Assembly (NCBI GenBank): GCA_016710645.1
Contig: JADJVI010000046.1
Location: forward strand, 57,620 to 121,619
Direction: 5' to 3'
DNA length: 64,000 bases
Origin: Actinomycetales bacterium
GTDB lineage: Bacteria > Actinomycetota > Actinomycetes > Actinomycetales > Dermatophilaceae
This document shows, in pieces, positions 42,444-51,652 of the stretch; position 1 is the first letter of the stretch; each line of letters starts with the position of its first letter. Made by a program: the position numbers and the translations under genes. The notes beneath the pieces were generated by a model. That model saw only the letters and a program-made list of their open reading frames with translations, was not told where the DNA came from and did no database searches.

Positions 42444-43676
42444 ATGCACGTTTCGGGGTCCGCTGTCCTCATGAAGATGAGGTGGTGGCGCAAGTCCACG
42501 GAAGCTCCGACCGATTCGACGATAGAGAAGGACCCCGCCCTGTCGGCCTTCGCTGAGGCCGCCGACATCGAGGAACGGGGCCGGTTGTCTGGGGAATTCG
42601 CGCGCAGTGGCCTGATGGGACCCATCGCGAGCATCGTGATGGCCGCCTTCATCCTCTTCTTCGGGCTCATCCTGGCCTCGCCACCACCCGCTCCACTGAC
42701 CGTCCAGGGCGTCGGAAGCCTCCTGCGTGAGATGCCGACCGGCTTTGTCGGAAAGGCCGACGACCTCACCGGCTGGACCCTGGGAATGGCTGGTGTCGTT
42801 GCGACGATGTTCATCGCGGCGGCAATGGACCGCGACAGATCGCCTGCAGGTGCCCGAACCGCAGCTCAGGCGGCGGTGGTGGGGGACTTCGTGGCGATTG
42901 CTGCCTTCACGGGATCGGTCCTTGCCTGGCTTGCCCTGGCTTTGCTGCCCTGGACCCTGGACACCCTGCCGAACAAGGTCGTCATCAGTGCGGTCGCGGT
43001 CCTCATGGGGTCCATGGCGGCACTGTTGGACTCGCCAACGTGGCGCAACGAGCTCGCGAGGCGGGCCGTGGAGGTCCGGCTGGCCAAGCTTTCGCGGGAG
43101 GCAGTTGCTGAGGGTGTGTCCCTGCCGAGACCTGGGGAGACACCCGGATGGCGGGTCCTCGCGGTGCAGACACTTCGCGCGGTGTGGCGGTGGAGCTGGC
43201 CGGTTGGATTGTGCACGAGCCTCGCTGTGGCGGTCGTGTGGTGCGTCTGGCAGCCCTTGACGGGTGGGGCGCCTGGGGCCCGCGACTTGGCGGTCCTTCT
43301 GGCGGCCGAGTGCCTTCTGGCAGCCGCATGTGTGGGCTCACGGGTCTACCGGCACACCGAGCGCATCTATGCGGCGAGAGGGGCGAGGTACGTCAACTCG
43401 CTCATCCACCTCGGCGCCCTCTGGGTGATCCTTCTTTCGCTCACTGTCTGGCTTCTTCACCGATCCACACGACCCGAGTGGGTGCTCTTGGCCTCAGTCA
43501 TTGGATGGGGTGGCCCTGCTCTGTCTCCCCGGTTTTGGCATCGCTCGAAGAGGTACCGCGACCTGTACGGCCGGTCGCTCGCGGCTCATGTCCGGCGGCA
43601 CCGGAAGGCCCTCGTGGCCCATCAGGTTCGGATGCGCAGCTCGGCGGACCGGTTCACCACCAGAGGTGGGAGCTGA
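42444..43676 (+). CDS. orphan multi-pass membrane protein
   Basis: 410 residues from ATG 42444 (ATG 42471 or 42477 also possible). A charged N-terminus is followed by about eight hydrophobic helices in two groups (near 57-78, 112-128, 143-165, 180-195 and 250-270, 280-300, 325-345, 350-365), separated by a basic cytoplasmic stretch (RRAVEVRLAKLSREAVAEG), with an Arg-rich C-terminus. No family recognised. The 2.6 kb around it lacks the iterated GTATGCCGT word. Its 3' end overlaps the opposing deacetylase gene by 23 bases. Confidence 0.65.
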   Translation: MHVSGSAVLMKMRWWRKSTEAPTDSTIEKDPALSAFAEAADIEERGRLSGEFARSGLMGPIASIVMAAFILFFGLILASPPPAPLTVQGVGSLLREMPTGFVGKADDLTGWTLGMAGVVATMFIAAAMDRDRSPAGARTAAQAAVVGDFVAIAAFTGSVLAWLALALLPWTLDTLPNKVVISAVAVLMGSMAALLDSPTWRNELARRAVEVRLAKLSREAVAEGVSLPRPGETPGWRVLAVQTLRAVWRWSWPVGLCTSLAVAVVWCVWQPLTGGAPGARDLAVLLAAECLLAAACVGSRVYRHTERIYAARGARYVNSLIHLGALWVILLSLTVWLLHRSTRPEWVLLASVIGWGGPALSPRFWHRSKRYRDLYGRSLAAHVRRHRKALVAHQVRMRSSADRFTTRGGS

Positions 43677-44415
43677 CCGGCGATCCTGGCGGTCGTGCCG
43701 GGTCATAGAACCGCTCGGTGCCGATCGCTCGGGACAGCACCAACGCGGGCAGCCGGGTCAGCAGCTCGATATTGCGCGGCACCGGACCGTCAGCCTCCAG
43801 CTGCGAGCGGTGGGCTCGTATCGCCGCGCGCTTGACCTCCAGCCAGGGCCGCACGTCGACCACATGGGTGACCGGCTCCAGGGGATCGAAGACCACGTGT
43901 CGGGGCTTCATGATCGCGGCCACCCGGTCGGAGACCCGGGCCTCCAACACCCTTGGCGTCCCGGCCAATTCGGCTGCCAGCGCTCCGACCTCGTGCACCC
44001 GGCGGTGGTCTGGGTGGCCGTAACCACCGTTGCGGTCGTAGGAGATGAGCAGATCGGCCGCCTCCTCCCTCAAGATCGCAGCCACCCGCTCGGCAGCCTC
44101 CGCCACCGGCACGCGCACGAACCGCCGCAGCCCCTGTGGATCGGGCAGCACCTCCGGCCCCATCCCGCTGTCGGCAAAGCCCAGCCATTCCACCCGCTCG
44201 GCGCCGAGCAGGGCCGCGCTCTCGCGCAGTTCACCCAGGCGCACCTGTCCGAGGGTCTGGCGGTCATAGGTCCGTGAGGTGAGCCCGAGGCTCCCGTCGG
44301 TCGCCGTGACGATGACGACGCGGTGGCCTGCCTCGGCCGCCTGCGCCAGCGTCCCGCCGGTGAGCAGGGCCTCGTCGTCGGGGTGGGCGTGCAGCGCCAC
44401 GATGGTTCGCCTCAT
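43654..44415 (-). CDS. PIG-L family N-deacetylase (MshB-like)
   Basis: 253 residues. The zinc motif HPDDE is at 11-15 and the second, GHPDH, near residue 147; both are diagnostic of LmbE/PIG-L deacetylases of N-acetylglucosaminyl conjugates such as mycothiol or phosphatidylinositol precursors. A neighbouring GT4 glycosyltransferase (divergent) supports a sugar conjugate substrate. ATG 44415 (MRRTIVALHAHPDDE). The exact substrate is not clear; true MshB is longer. Confidence 0.87.
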   Translation of the reverse strand: MRRTIVALHAHPDDEALLTGGTLAQAAEAGHRVVIVTATDGSLGLTSRTYDRQTLGQVRLGELRESAALLGAERVEWLGFADSGMGPEVLPDPQGLRRFVRVPVAEAAERVAAILREEAADLLISYDRNGGYGHPDHRRVHEVGALAAELAGTPRVLEARVSDRVAAIMKPRHVVFDPLEPVTHVVDVRPWLEVKRAAIRAHRSQLEADGPVPRNIELLTRLPALVLSRAIGTERFYDPARPPGSPVSSHLWW

Positions 44416-44503
44416 GATGGGCCCCATTCTCCCGGACCGGTATGCCGTCCGGGCCAGTCCCTGACTGGCCGCCACCCGGCCGCGACCGTGGCAGAGTTGC
44501 GGG

Positions 44504-45652
44504 GTGCGGATCGCCATGCTTACCGACTGCTACCTGCCCCGCCTGGGGGGCATCGAGGTGCAAGTCCACGACCTCGCGACCCGGCTCGTGGCGGCGGGGC
44601 ATGAGGTGGAGGTCTTCACGGCCACTCCGGGCGATGGCAGTCAAGGGGTGCCGCGGCGCGGCACGGTCGACGCCGTCGACGGCATACCGGTGCATCGGCT
44701 CGCCATCGCGCTGCCCAAGGACCTCCCCGTCAACCCGCTCGCGCCACTCCAATTGCGCTCGCAGTTGCGCCGATTCGACGTCGCGCACATTCACATGGGG
44801 GTGGTGAGCCCGTTCGCCACCGATGCGGCGGTGCTCACCTCGCTGCTGAAGATCCCCACCGTCATGACCTGGCACTGCGTCCTGGACAAGGCTGCGTATG
44901 CCGTCCGCGCCCTCGGCGTCGTCCGTCGATGGGCAAGGCACGGGATGGCGATGAACGCCGTATCAGACATTGCCGCCGCGCCGCTGCGCAAGATCGTCAA
45001 CGGACCGCCAGTCGCGGTGCTGCCCAACGGGATCGACGCCGCGGCTTGGCAGCTGCCGGTGCGCCCCAAGCCCGACGACGAGGTCGTCCGGCTGGTCAGC
45101 GCCATGCGCCTGGCCCCCCGCAAACGTCCGCTGGCCCTCGTCGAGATGGCGGTGACGGTGCGCCGGGCGGCCCCCGGCAAGGACGTGCGGCTGGAGATCC
45201 TCGGTGAAGGCCCGGAACGACCGGCGGTCGAGCGACTCATCGCTCGCCACCAGGCGAGCGGGTGGATCACCCTCCCGGGTCGGGTCACACGCGAGGACCT
45301 CAAGGCCCGGTATGCCGCGGCCGACATCTACGTCTCGCCGACCATTCTCGAATCGTTCGGGATCGCCGCCCTGGAAGCCCGCACCGTGGGGCTCCCGATC
45401 GTCGGGCGGGCCGGCTCCGGGGTAGGGGAGTTCGTCACCGACGACGTCAACGGCTTCCTCGCGCACAGCGACGACGAGATGGTGCGCTGCCTCACCACGC
45501 TGGTCATCCACCCTGGCGTGCGGGCCAGGATGCGCCAGCACAACCAGTCGGTGCCCCCGACCCAGGACTGGCCGACCGTCGTGGGCCTGGCCGAAACCGA
45601 GTACCGACGGGCCATCGCGGCCCGGCCGCAGTGGTCGGCCACCCCGGGCTGA
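44504..45652 (+). CDS. GT4-family glycosyltransferase
   Basis: 382 residues with two Rossmann domains. N-terminal GGIEVQVHDLATRL acceptor-side glycine loop, and the C-terminal EX7E motif (ESFGIAALE) that holds the nucleotide sugar. Typical of retaining glycosyltransferases making phosphatidylinositol mannosides, trehalose-type or mycothiol-type glycosides. GTG 44504 (MRIAMLTDCYLPRLGG region). Divergent from the PIG-L deacetylase, 88 bases apart; the two may act on one glycoconjugate. Confidence 0.9.
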   Translation: MRIAMLTDCYLPRLGGIEVQVHDLATRLVAAGHEVEVFTATPGDGSQGVPRRGTVDAVDGIPVHRLAIALPKDLPVNPLAPLQLRSQLRRFDVAHIHMGVVSPFATDAAVLTSLLKIPTVMTWHCVLDKAAYAVRALGVVRRWARHGMAMNAVSDIAAAPLRKIVNGPPVAVLPNGIDAAAWQLPVRPKPDDEVVRLVSAMRLAPRKRPLALVEMAVTVRRAAPGKDVRLEILGEGPERPAVERLIARHQASGWITLPGRVTREDLKARYAAADIYVSPTILESFGIAALEARTVGLPIVGRAGSGVGEFVTDDVNGFLAHSDDEMVRCLTTLVIHPGVRARMRQHNQSVPPTQDWPTVVGLAETEYRRAIAARPQWSATPG

Positions 45653-45653
45653 G

Positions 45654-46415
45654 ATGAGCACGCCGCTGGGGCCGTCCACGCTGCTGGTCACCGGGTTGCA
45701 CCCCGACACCGGCGAAACCGTTGTCCGAGCGGTCTGGGAACACGGCGACACCCTGGATGACCTCCTCGCTCGACACGGCTGGGCCCCGCTGAGCCTGGAC
45801 GACGTGACCGGTCGCAGCGCACCCCATGAGGTCGAGATCCGGGTCGTCGTGCAGCCGCTCGGGGCGCCCGCCGCTACCGATCAGCGCGCCCAGCTTGCCC
45901 AGCTCCCGCCTGGCTCAGGACGCATCCCGCACGACGCCGATTTGCAGATGGCGCCTGGCGAGCAGCCGCACCGAGTCCAGCGGATCTCCGTCTACGCCGT
46001 GGTGAGCAGCGAGCGCGGGGTGCTTCTCACGGCATACAGCGACCGGACCAATGCCCCCGGGTGGATCGGGTGGCCCGGAGGCGGGCTCGATCCCGGCGAA
46101 CTCCCGGAGGACGGACTGCACCGCGAGGTGCGCGAGGAGACCGGGCAGGTGATCGAGGTCACCGGGGTGCTCGGCGTGCGGTCCTCGCGGTGGATCGGCC
46201 GGGCACCGGACGGTCGGCTGGAGGATTTCCAGACCGTGCGGATCATCTACCTCGCCGACTGTCCGCACCCCACCGACCCGGTCGTCCACGACGTCGGCGG
46301 CACAACCGCGTATGCCGTGTGGTCACCCCACGAGCAGGTGGCGGAGCTGGCGCTCACGACAACCTGCCGGGCGATCTGGACCGACTACCGCGCTATCGCC
46401 GCCGACGGCCCATGA
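45654..46415 (+). CDS. NUDIX hydrolase
   Basis: 253 residues. The Nudix box (GGGLDPGELPEDGLHREVREE, positions about 141-161, ending REVREETGQ) is intact. An extra N-terminal domain of about 115 residues precedes it and is not recognised. It should hydrolyse a nucleoside diphosphate-linked compound. ATG 45654 follows the glycosyltransferase stop by one base. The 3' end overlaps the opposing small gene by 23 bases. Confidence 0.87.
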   Translation: MSTPLGPSTLLVTGLHPDTGETVVRAVWEHGDTLDDLLARHGWAPLSLDDVTGRSAPHEVEIRVVVQPLGAPAATDQRAQLAQLPPGSGRIPHDADLQMAPGEQPHRVQRISVYAVVSSERGVLLTAYSDRTNAPGWIGWPGGGLDPGELPEDGLHREVREETGQVIEVTGVLGVRSSRWIGRAPDGRLEDFQTVRIIYLADCPHPTDPVVHDVGGTTAYAVWSPHEQVAELALTTTCRAIWTDYRAIAADGP

Positions 46416-46653
46416 CGACGCCGACCAGGCCAAGGCCGAGCAGGGCCACCCCGACCGCGGTGAGGGTCTCGGGCGTGAGCCAGGACTCGTCCACGACGTT
46501 GAGGCCCCAGAAGTGGGCCAGCTCGCCAGCCGACACGATGGCCAGCAGGGTGCCTAGGACGATGAGCCCCCAGTTCGGGCCGGTGATCGGCGCGGGGGGT
46601 GGTGCCAGCGCGGACGAGTCGGGGGCAGTGGGAGGGATCGGCTGGGCGCTCAC
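46393..46653 (-). CDS. small two-helix membrane protein
   Basis: 86 residues: Pro-rich N-terminus, helices at about 28-45 and 63-81, and an Arg-rich end (GRRRR). No family recognised. The stop of the upstream PspC protein overlaps its ATG, so it is probably in that operon. The 3' end overlaps the NUDIX gene antisense by 23 bases. Confidence 0.65.
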   Translation of the reverse strand: MSAQPIPPTAPDSSALAPPPAPITGPNWGLIVLGTLLAIVSAGELAHFWGLNVVDESWLTPETLTAVGVALLGLGLVGVVMGRRRR

Positions 46654-48107
46654 GACCGGGCTCCTGTCGTGGTGAGGTCGGTGATGGGCGTGCCGTCGGG
46701 ACGGACGACGAGGATCTCGCCGAGTCCGACCTTGGCGGTGACGACGACGTCGGGGTCGCCGGATCCGACCAGGAGGGTGCGGGCGATCTGGGCCCCCGAT
46801 CCCAGCGTGGTGGTGCCCGCGGCCTTCCCTCCCGAATTGGCGGGCAAGGTCTCGCCGGGCTTGAGGGTTCGCTCACTGACGTCCCCGAGCCCCGCCGACG
46901 CCTCGACCTGCACGGTGAGGCCAGCCGGCACGATGACGGTCAGCTCACCCATCGAGACAGCGGCGCTCATCGGCATCCGGTCGGCATCGCTGGTGATCCG
47001 CGCCAGGTTGAGGGTGGCCTCTCCCGCCCCGAGTTTGTAGGTCGCGGCTGCCGGGGTCGTGCTGTTGTCCGGCATCCAGGTCTGGACGCCGAGGGTGGTG
47101 ATCCCGCCCACCGGCTGGAAACTCGGTGGCAAGACGGCTGCGACGGCGACGAGGGCGGCCGTCGACAGGGCGAGGAAGCTCAGGAAGGGCGCCCGACGGC
47201 CCAGCAGGCCCAGGGCGACGAGGCAGACGGCCGCGGTGAGCACCGCAGCGGCACCGCCGACCGCGAGGTCGGAGTACGGCACCGCGCGCTGCCGACCGAC
47301 CGAGACCGCGGCAGCGGCAGCGACGAAGGACAGCCCAGTGACGATGAGGAAGCCGAGAAACCCGGGCGACCGACGTCGCGGCGGCTTGGCGACCGGCAGG
47401 TAGCGCACGTCAGTGCGGCCCGGCCCCAGCCCGTGCGTGATCGGCTGCGGGGAAGCCAGCCCGTATGCCGTCCCGTACGCCGGCCCGTATGCCGTCCCGC
47501 CGGCATCCTGCGGCCCGGTCGGACCCCATGGCCCGGGGTCGGACGCCGGGGCGGCCGGGGGAGGGGGGGCGGACGGCATACCCCAGGTCTGAGTGTCGGA
47601 GGGGGCCGGAGGTGCGGCGGTGGTCGGCTGCGGGGGCGTTCGGGTGAATACCCGGCGGGTCTTGTCCTTGGCCTGCTGCGCCATCTGCTCCATCGTCAGT
47701 CCGCGCCGATGCCCGCGGAGGATCCACCAGCCGATCGCGACGACCGGGATGAGGAGCACCGGCCAGGGCAGGTCCGACATGTCGCCCATCATGACGATGG
47801 CCACCAGGACGATGAGGGCGATGCCCCTCCCGTCACCGCCGCGCAGCGCCGACTCGGCCCAGATCCGGCCGCTTTCGTCGGGCAGCAGGGCCAGCGCGAC
47901 GAGATAGGGAAGCAATCCGAAGCCGCTGAACATCGCCAGCACCACGAGGCCGACGCGCAGCAGGATCGGGTCGATGCCCCACCGTCGAGCCAGGCCCGAG
48001 CACACGCCTCCGATCCATTTCTCGGAGGTGTCCCGGTAGTAGCCGCTGGCCCGCAGCCGCGCAAAGAAGCCGTCGAGGCCGCTGGGCTGGCCGGGAGGGT
48101 TCGTCAT
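46650..48107 (-). CDS. PspC-domain membrane protein
   Basis: 485 residues. PspC domain at about 28-80 (WIGGVCSGLARRWGIDPILLRVGLV), more helices to about 130, a Pro/Ala/Tyr-rich cytoplasmic linker, four helices (about 255-350) and a C-terminal toast-rack-like beta domain (LNLARITSD, VSMGELTVIVPAG, VGLGEILV). The linker (TAYGPAYGTAYG) is encoded by closely spaced copies of the iterated GTATGCCGT word. Actinobacterial PspC proteins are often joined to or next to NarL-type kinases, as here, for envelope stress sensing. Confidence 0.88.
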   Translation of the reverse strand: MTNPPGQPSGLDGFFARLRASGYYRDTSEKWIGGVCSGLARRWGIDPILLRVGLVVLAMFSGFGLLPYLVALALLPDESGRIWAESALRGGDGRGIALIVLVAIVMMGDMSDLPWPVLLIPVVAIGWWILRGHRRGLTMEQMAQQAKDKTRRVFTRTPPQPTTAAPPAPSDTQTWGMPSAPPPPAAPASDPGPWGPTGPQDAGGTAYGPAYGTAYGLASPQPITHGLGPGRTDVRYLPVAKPPRRRSPGFLGFLIVTGLSFVAAAAAVSVGRQRAVPYSDLAVGGAAAVLTAAVCLVALGLLGRRAPFLSFLALSTAALVAVAAVLPPSFQPVGGITTLGVQTWMPDNSTTPAAATYKLGAGEATLNLARITSDADRMPMSAAVSMGELTVIVPAGLTVQVEASAGLGDVSERTLKPGETLPANSGGKAAGTTTLGSGAQIARTLLVGSGDPDVVVTAKVGLGEILVVRPDGTPITDLTTTGARS

Positions 48108-48204
48108 GACCCCATCGTCAGCCGCGGGTCGGGTCAGCGGCCATGGGGTTGAGCCCTGAGCGCCCCCTGACTTCGACCCCGGGTCCGGAGCGGGACCCGC
48201 TCCC

Positions 48205-49284
48205 ATGGCCCAAGATGGACCTGTGAGCACTCCACCGGTCGGCGCGTCCGGGCCCGCGCGTCCGGCCCGTAGGCCGGTGCGAATCTCCCACGTGCTCGTG
48301 TTCCTGGGTTTCCTGCTCGTCCTGGCCGGGTTGACCATGCGGACCCCGATGGGTGGCATCGCCCGCGATCCCCGGTACGCCGTGCCGCTGCTGGCGATCG
48401 CGGTCGGCGCCTTCATCGGGTGGTACCAGGTCGACGCGGATCATGTCGGACGCTGGGCGGGCCGCTCGACGTGGGGTCGGGCGGTCGCCATCGGGCAGGT
48501 GCTGCTCGGCGTGATCCTCGCCGCGGTCGGGGGCTTGGTGTTGATGACCCAGGGGCGCGGTGTTGAGGGGGTCTGGAACGGCGCTCTCGCCGCGCTTGCC
48601 GTGCTGCTCGGGGTCGCCGCCGTGGCGGCGCCCTTCCTGGTCACCCTCGTGCGCAACCTGGAACGCGAGCGAATCGCCCGAGTCCGCGAGACCGAACGCG
48701 CGGATATCGCTGCGCACCTGCACGATTCGGTGCTGCAGACGCTCGCGCTCATCCAGCGTCGCGCCGACGACCCCGCCACAGTCGTGCGATTGGCCCGCCG
48801 ACAAGAACGCGAACTGCGTTCCTGGCTGTATGCCGGTCAGCCGCGGCGAGCCGACAGCCTGGCCGAGCGGATCACCGCGGCGGTGCACGAGGTGGAGGAC
48901 GATCACGGCATACCGGTGGACCTCGTGGTGACCGGGGATCGGGCCGTGGACGAGGCAGGGGAGGCGCTGGTGATGGCCGCTCGCGAGGCCGTGCTCAACG
49001 CCGTGCGTCATGCCCGGCCGCCGGTCTCGGTCTATGCCGAGGTGGGCCGCGACCAGGCCGAGGTCTTCGTGCGCGACCACGGCGACGGCTTCGACCTCGC
49101 CGCCCTCGACGCGGTGCCCGCAGACCGGCTGGGTGTGCGCGAGTCGATCCTGGCCCGCATGGCCCGGGTCGGCGGTTCGGCCCGGGTGCGCCGGATGAGC
49201 GACGGCACGGAAGTCTCGCTCGTTCTGCCACCCGGCATACCCGCCGTCCTGCCTGATCCTGTCGAGAAGGAGACCCTCCCGTGA
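48205..49284 (+). CDS. NarL-type sensor histidine kinase
   Basis: 359 residues (GTG 48223 is an alternative start). Four membrane helices (about 28-45, 58-74, 94-114, 128-149), a HisKA_3 dimerisation helix with phosphoacceptor H173 in AAHLHDSVLQTLALIQ, and an HATPase domain (AREAVLNAVRHA, DHGDGFDL). Divergent from the PspC gene, probably one envelope stress module. GTGA overlap with the response regulator. Confidence 0.92.
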   Translation: MAQDGPVSTPPVGASGPARPARRPVRISHVLVFLGFLLVLAGLTMRTPMGGIARDPRYAVPLLAIAVGAFIGWYQVDADHVGRWAGRSTWGRAVAIGQVLLGVILAAVGGLVLMTQGRGVEGVWNGALAALAVLLGVAAVAAPFLVTLVRNLERERIARVRETERADIAAHLHDSVLQTLALIQRRADDPATVVRLARRQERELRSWLYAGQPRRADSLAERITAAVHEVEDDHGIPVDLVVTGDRAVDEAGEALVMAAREAVLNAVRHARPPVSVYAEVGRDQAEVFVRDHGDGFDLAALDAVPADRLGVRESILARMARVGGSARVRRMSDGTEVSLVLPPGIPAVLPDPVEKETLP

Positions 49285-49979
49285 CCCCAACCCAGACCGT
49301 GCGCCTGGTGCTCGTCGACGACCACGCGATGTTCCGCTCGGGCGTGAAGGCTGAGCTCGGCGGCGCGAGCGTCGCCGCAGCCGGGTGGACTCCGGAGATC
49401 GTCGGGGAAGCCGCCGACGTCGACACGGCGGTCAAGGTGGTCTCGCAGACCCGGCCCGATGTCGTCCTGCTCGACGTGCACCTGCCCGGCGGCATGGGCA
49501 ATGGTGCGGTCGACGTGCTGCGCGGGTGCGTCGGCCTCACGACGGAGGCCGGTCAGCCGGTGCGATTCCTCGCGCTGTCGGTCTCGGATGCCGCGCAGGA
49601 CGTCATCGCCGTCATCCGGGCCGGCGCTCGCGGCTATGTCACCAAGACGATCAGCCCCTCCGACCTGGCCCGAGCGATCGCCCGGGTGCGCGACGGCGAC
49701 GCGGTGTTCAGCCCGCGGCTGGCAGGGTTCGTCCTGGATGCCTTCGGGTCGACGGCCGGGGAGGTGGCCGAGGTCGACGAGGAACTCGACCGGCTCTCGG
49801 CCCGCGAGCGCGAAGTGATGCGGCTCATCGCGCGGGGCTATCAATACAAGGAAGTCGCCAAGGAGCTGTTCATCTCGGTGAAGACCGTCGAGACCCATGT
49901 GTCGGCGGTGCTGCGCAAGCTGCAGTTGTCCTCGCGCCACGAGCTGACCGCCTGGGCCGTCGGGCGGCGCATCGTTTGA
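49281..49979 (+). CDS. LuxR/NarL-family response regulator
   Basis: 232 residues. Receiver with D13/D14, phosphoacceptor D65 (VVLLDVHLPGG) and TKTI lysine; LuxR-type helix-turn-helix (LSAREREVMRLIARGYQYKEVAKELFISVKTVETHVSAVLRKLQ in three helices) at about 170-225. Partner of the preceding kinase (GTGA overlap). Its targets are not visible, though the divergent PspC gene is a likely one. Confidence 0.95.
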   Translation: MTPTQTVRLVLVDDHAMFRSGVKAELGGASVAAAGWTPEIVGEAADVDTAVKVVSQTRPDVVLLDVHLPGGMGNGAVDVLRGCVGLTTEAGQPVRFLALSVSDAAQDVIAVIRAGARGYVTKTISPSDLARAIARVRDGDAVFSPRLAGFVLDAFGSTAGEVAEVDEELDRLSAREREVMRLIARGYQYKEVAKELFISVKTVETHVSAVLRKLQLSSRHELTAWAVGRRIV

Positions 49980-49995
49980 GCCGGCCTCAGCCTGC

Positions 49996-51171
49996 TCAGG
50001 CGCCGGGCACTCGGGCTGGCTGCAGGCGACAGAGCACCGCGCCGATCAGGAGCAGGCCGGCCGAGATCCCCAGCCCGAGTTGCAGCCCACCCGATTGGTC
50101 GGCGAGCACGCCAGTGAACCACGGTCCGATGACCTGGCCCAGAGCGAACACGGTCGTGAGCAGCGCGATTGCCGCCGTGGTGTCCTCTGGCCGCACCGCG
50201 TCGCGCCCCGCCGCGGTCACGGCGCTCACCAGGGACAGGAAGCACAACCCGAAGAGGAACCCGGAGAAATAGAGGGCCGGGGTCCACGCCGTGACGGCCG
50301 GTATGCCGGTCGCCACCGCGAGCAGCACGAAGAGCACCGCCGCTGCCGAGCCCCCCACCGCGGTCTTGAGCAGGCCGGCCCACACGCTGCCGCTGATGCT
50401 CCCGGCCACACCCAGCAACACCCAGAAGGCGGTGATCGCCCGCGGCGGGTTTCCCAGCTGGGTGAGCAACGCGACGATGAAGGTCATATAGCCGATGTAG
50501 CCCGCGCCGAAGAGGAGATAGCCCGAGGCCAGCCAGCCCAGTCCACGGGGCCGGGGACGCCGCGGACCGCGCTGTGGGGCGGTGGTCGGGGCGGCATACG
50601 CGGCCCAGGCCGCCGCGAGCGTGCCGATCGCCGCCAGGATCGCCAGCGCGACCCACCCGAGCTGCCAGCCCGGGGCTCCTTGGCGGTCGAGGATGGCCGG
50701 AACGGCGAACCCTGAGGCGACGATGCCGACGCCGCCACCGGCGAAGTAGGTGCCGATGAGCACCGCAGACTGGTGCGCCAGATGCCGCCGGCAGATCGTC
50801 GAGGTGATCGCGCCACCGACGACGAAGGCGACCGCTCCCGCAGCGCCGAGCACAGTGCGAGCGGCCAGTAGCAGGTTGAGCGAGGTCGTGGCAGCCGTCG
50901 CAGCGAGCCCGAGAACGGTGACGACGAGCGCGCCGACGAAGGCTGCGCGCTGGCCGACCCGGGCAGCCAACCAGGCCGTGCCGAGGGCCCCGACAAGGTA
51001 GCCGACGGCGTTGACGGTGTTCATCAGCCCCGCTGTCGTGAACGACCAGTGCAGTTCCGAGCGCATCGCCGGCAGCAGCAGCGCGTAGGCGAACCGGGAG
51101 TAGCCCAGGGCGATGAGCGGGGACATCGCCAGCCCCAGCACGACCAGCAGGTCCTTCCGGTATGCCGTCAT
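49996..51171 (-). CDS. YbfB/YjiJ-family MFS transporter
   Basis: 391 residues, about 12 helices. GYSRFAYALLLPAMRSELHWSF (as two helices' worth of motif near residues 23-44) is characteristic of the YbfB/YjiJ family, whose substrates are mostly unknown. A central loop (TTAPQRGPRRPRPRG) separates the two six-helix bundles. Its start codon region (ATG 51171, MTAYRKD) is itself a copy of the iterated word. Divergent from the small gene at 51226. Confidence 0.88.
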   Translation of the reverse strand: MTAYRKDLLVVLGLAMSPLIALGYSRFAYALLLPAMRSELHWSFTTAGLMNTVNAVGYLVGALGTAWLAARVGQRAAFVGALVVTVLGLAATAATTSLNLLLAARTVLGAAGAVAFVVGGAITSTICRRHLAHQSAVLIGTYFAGGGVGIVASGFAVPAILDRQGAPGWQLGWVALAILAAIGTLAAAWAAYAAPTTAPQRGPRRPRPRGLGWLASGYLLFGAGYIGYMTFIVALLTQLGNPPRAITAFWVLLGVAGSISGSVWAGLLKTAVGGSAAAVLFVLLAVATGIPAVTAWTPALYFSGFLFGLCFLSLVSAVTAAGRDAVRPEDTTAAIALLTTVFALGQVIGPWFTGVLADQSGGLQLGLGISAGLLLIGAVLCRLQPARVPGA

Positions 51172-51225
51172 GCTCACCTTCACCTCGGGGATACGGTCGG
51201 ACCGGGCTCGGGTATGGTGCCCGGC

Positions 51226-51630
51226 ATGAAGTTCCTCAACGAGCTGATCGTCGTCCTGCACCTGCTCGGCATGGCGGCCATCGTCGGCGGCTGGTTCGCC
51301 GTCCGCCACGACCGGCGCATCATCCCCAGCATCGTATGGGGGGCCCGGGCTCAGGTGATCACCGGGTTGATCCTCGCGGGGATCGCCTCCATGGACAAGG
51401 ACGACCCGCCCAACCACATGAAGATCGGGGTCAAGCTCGGTGTCGCCTTGGCGGTGCTCGGGCTGGCCGAGGTCGCCAACGTGCGTCAGCGTCGCGCCGC
51501 TGCGGCAGCGCCGGTCGCCGGATCGCCGTCACCGGTGGCCACCGCGTCAGTCGGCAGCCTCGTCGACGGGGTCTTCTGGTTGACCGTCCTCAACGTCGCG
51601 ATCGCGGCGCTGTGGCGGTCTTACAGCTGA
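51226..51630 (+). CDS. small integral membrane protein
   Basis: 134 residues (ATG 51226; ATG 51214 would add four residues). Four hydrophobic segments (about 4-24, 36-54, 66-80, 110-128) and a conserved-looking HLLGMAAIVGGWF start; similar small proteins are annotated only as hypothetical in actinobacteria. A His/Lys-rich loop (DKDDPPNHMKIG) might bind a ligand or metal. Convergent with the quinone oxidoreductase gene. Confidence 0.75.
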   Translation: MKFLNELIVVLHLLGMAAIVGGWFAVRHDRRIIPSIVWGARAQVITGLILAGIASMDKDDPPNHMKIGVKLGVALAVLGLAEVANVRQRRAAAAAPVAGSPSPVATASVGSLVDGVFWLTVLNVAIAALWRSYS

Positions 51631-51652
51631 CGCCCCACGGCGTGAGCGTCAG
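51627..51652. terminator. hairpin over two stop codons
   Basis: CTGACGC (51627-51633) pairs with GCGTCAG (51646-51652). It overlaps the stop codons of both convergent genes. A short stem, so a weak call. Confidence 0.5.

Noticed and set aside
47575..47600. ATACCCCAGG in the PspC gene as a third CsoR-type operator
   Set aside because: The right half GGGGTAT is missing and it lies mid-gene; it arises from a copy of the iterated word.
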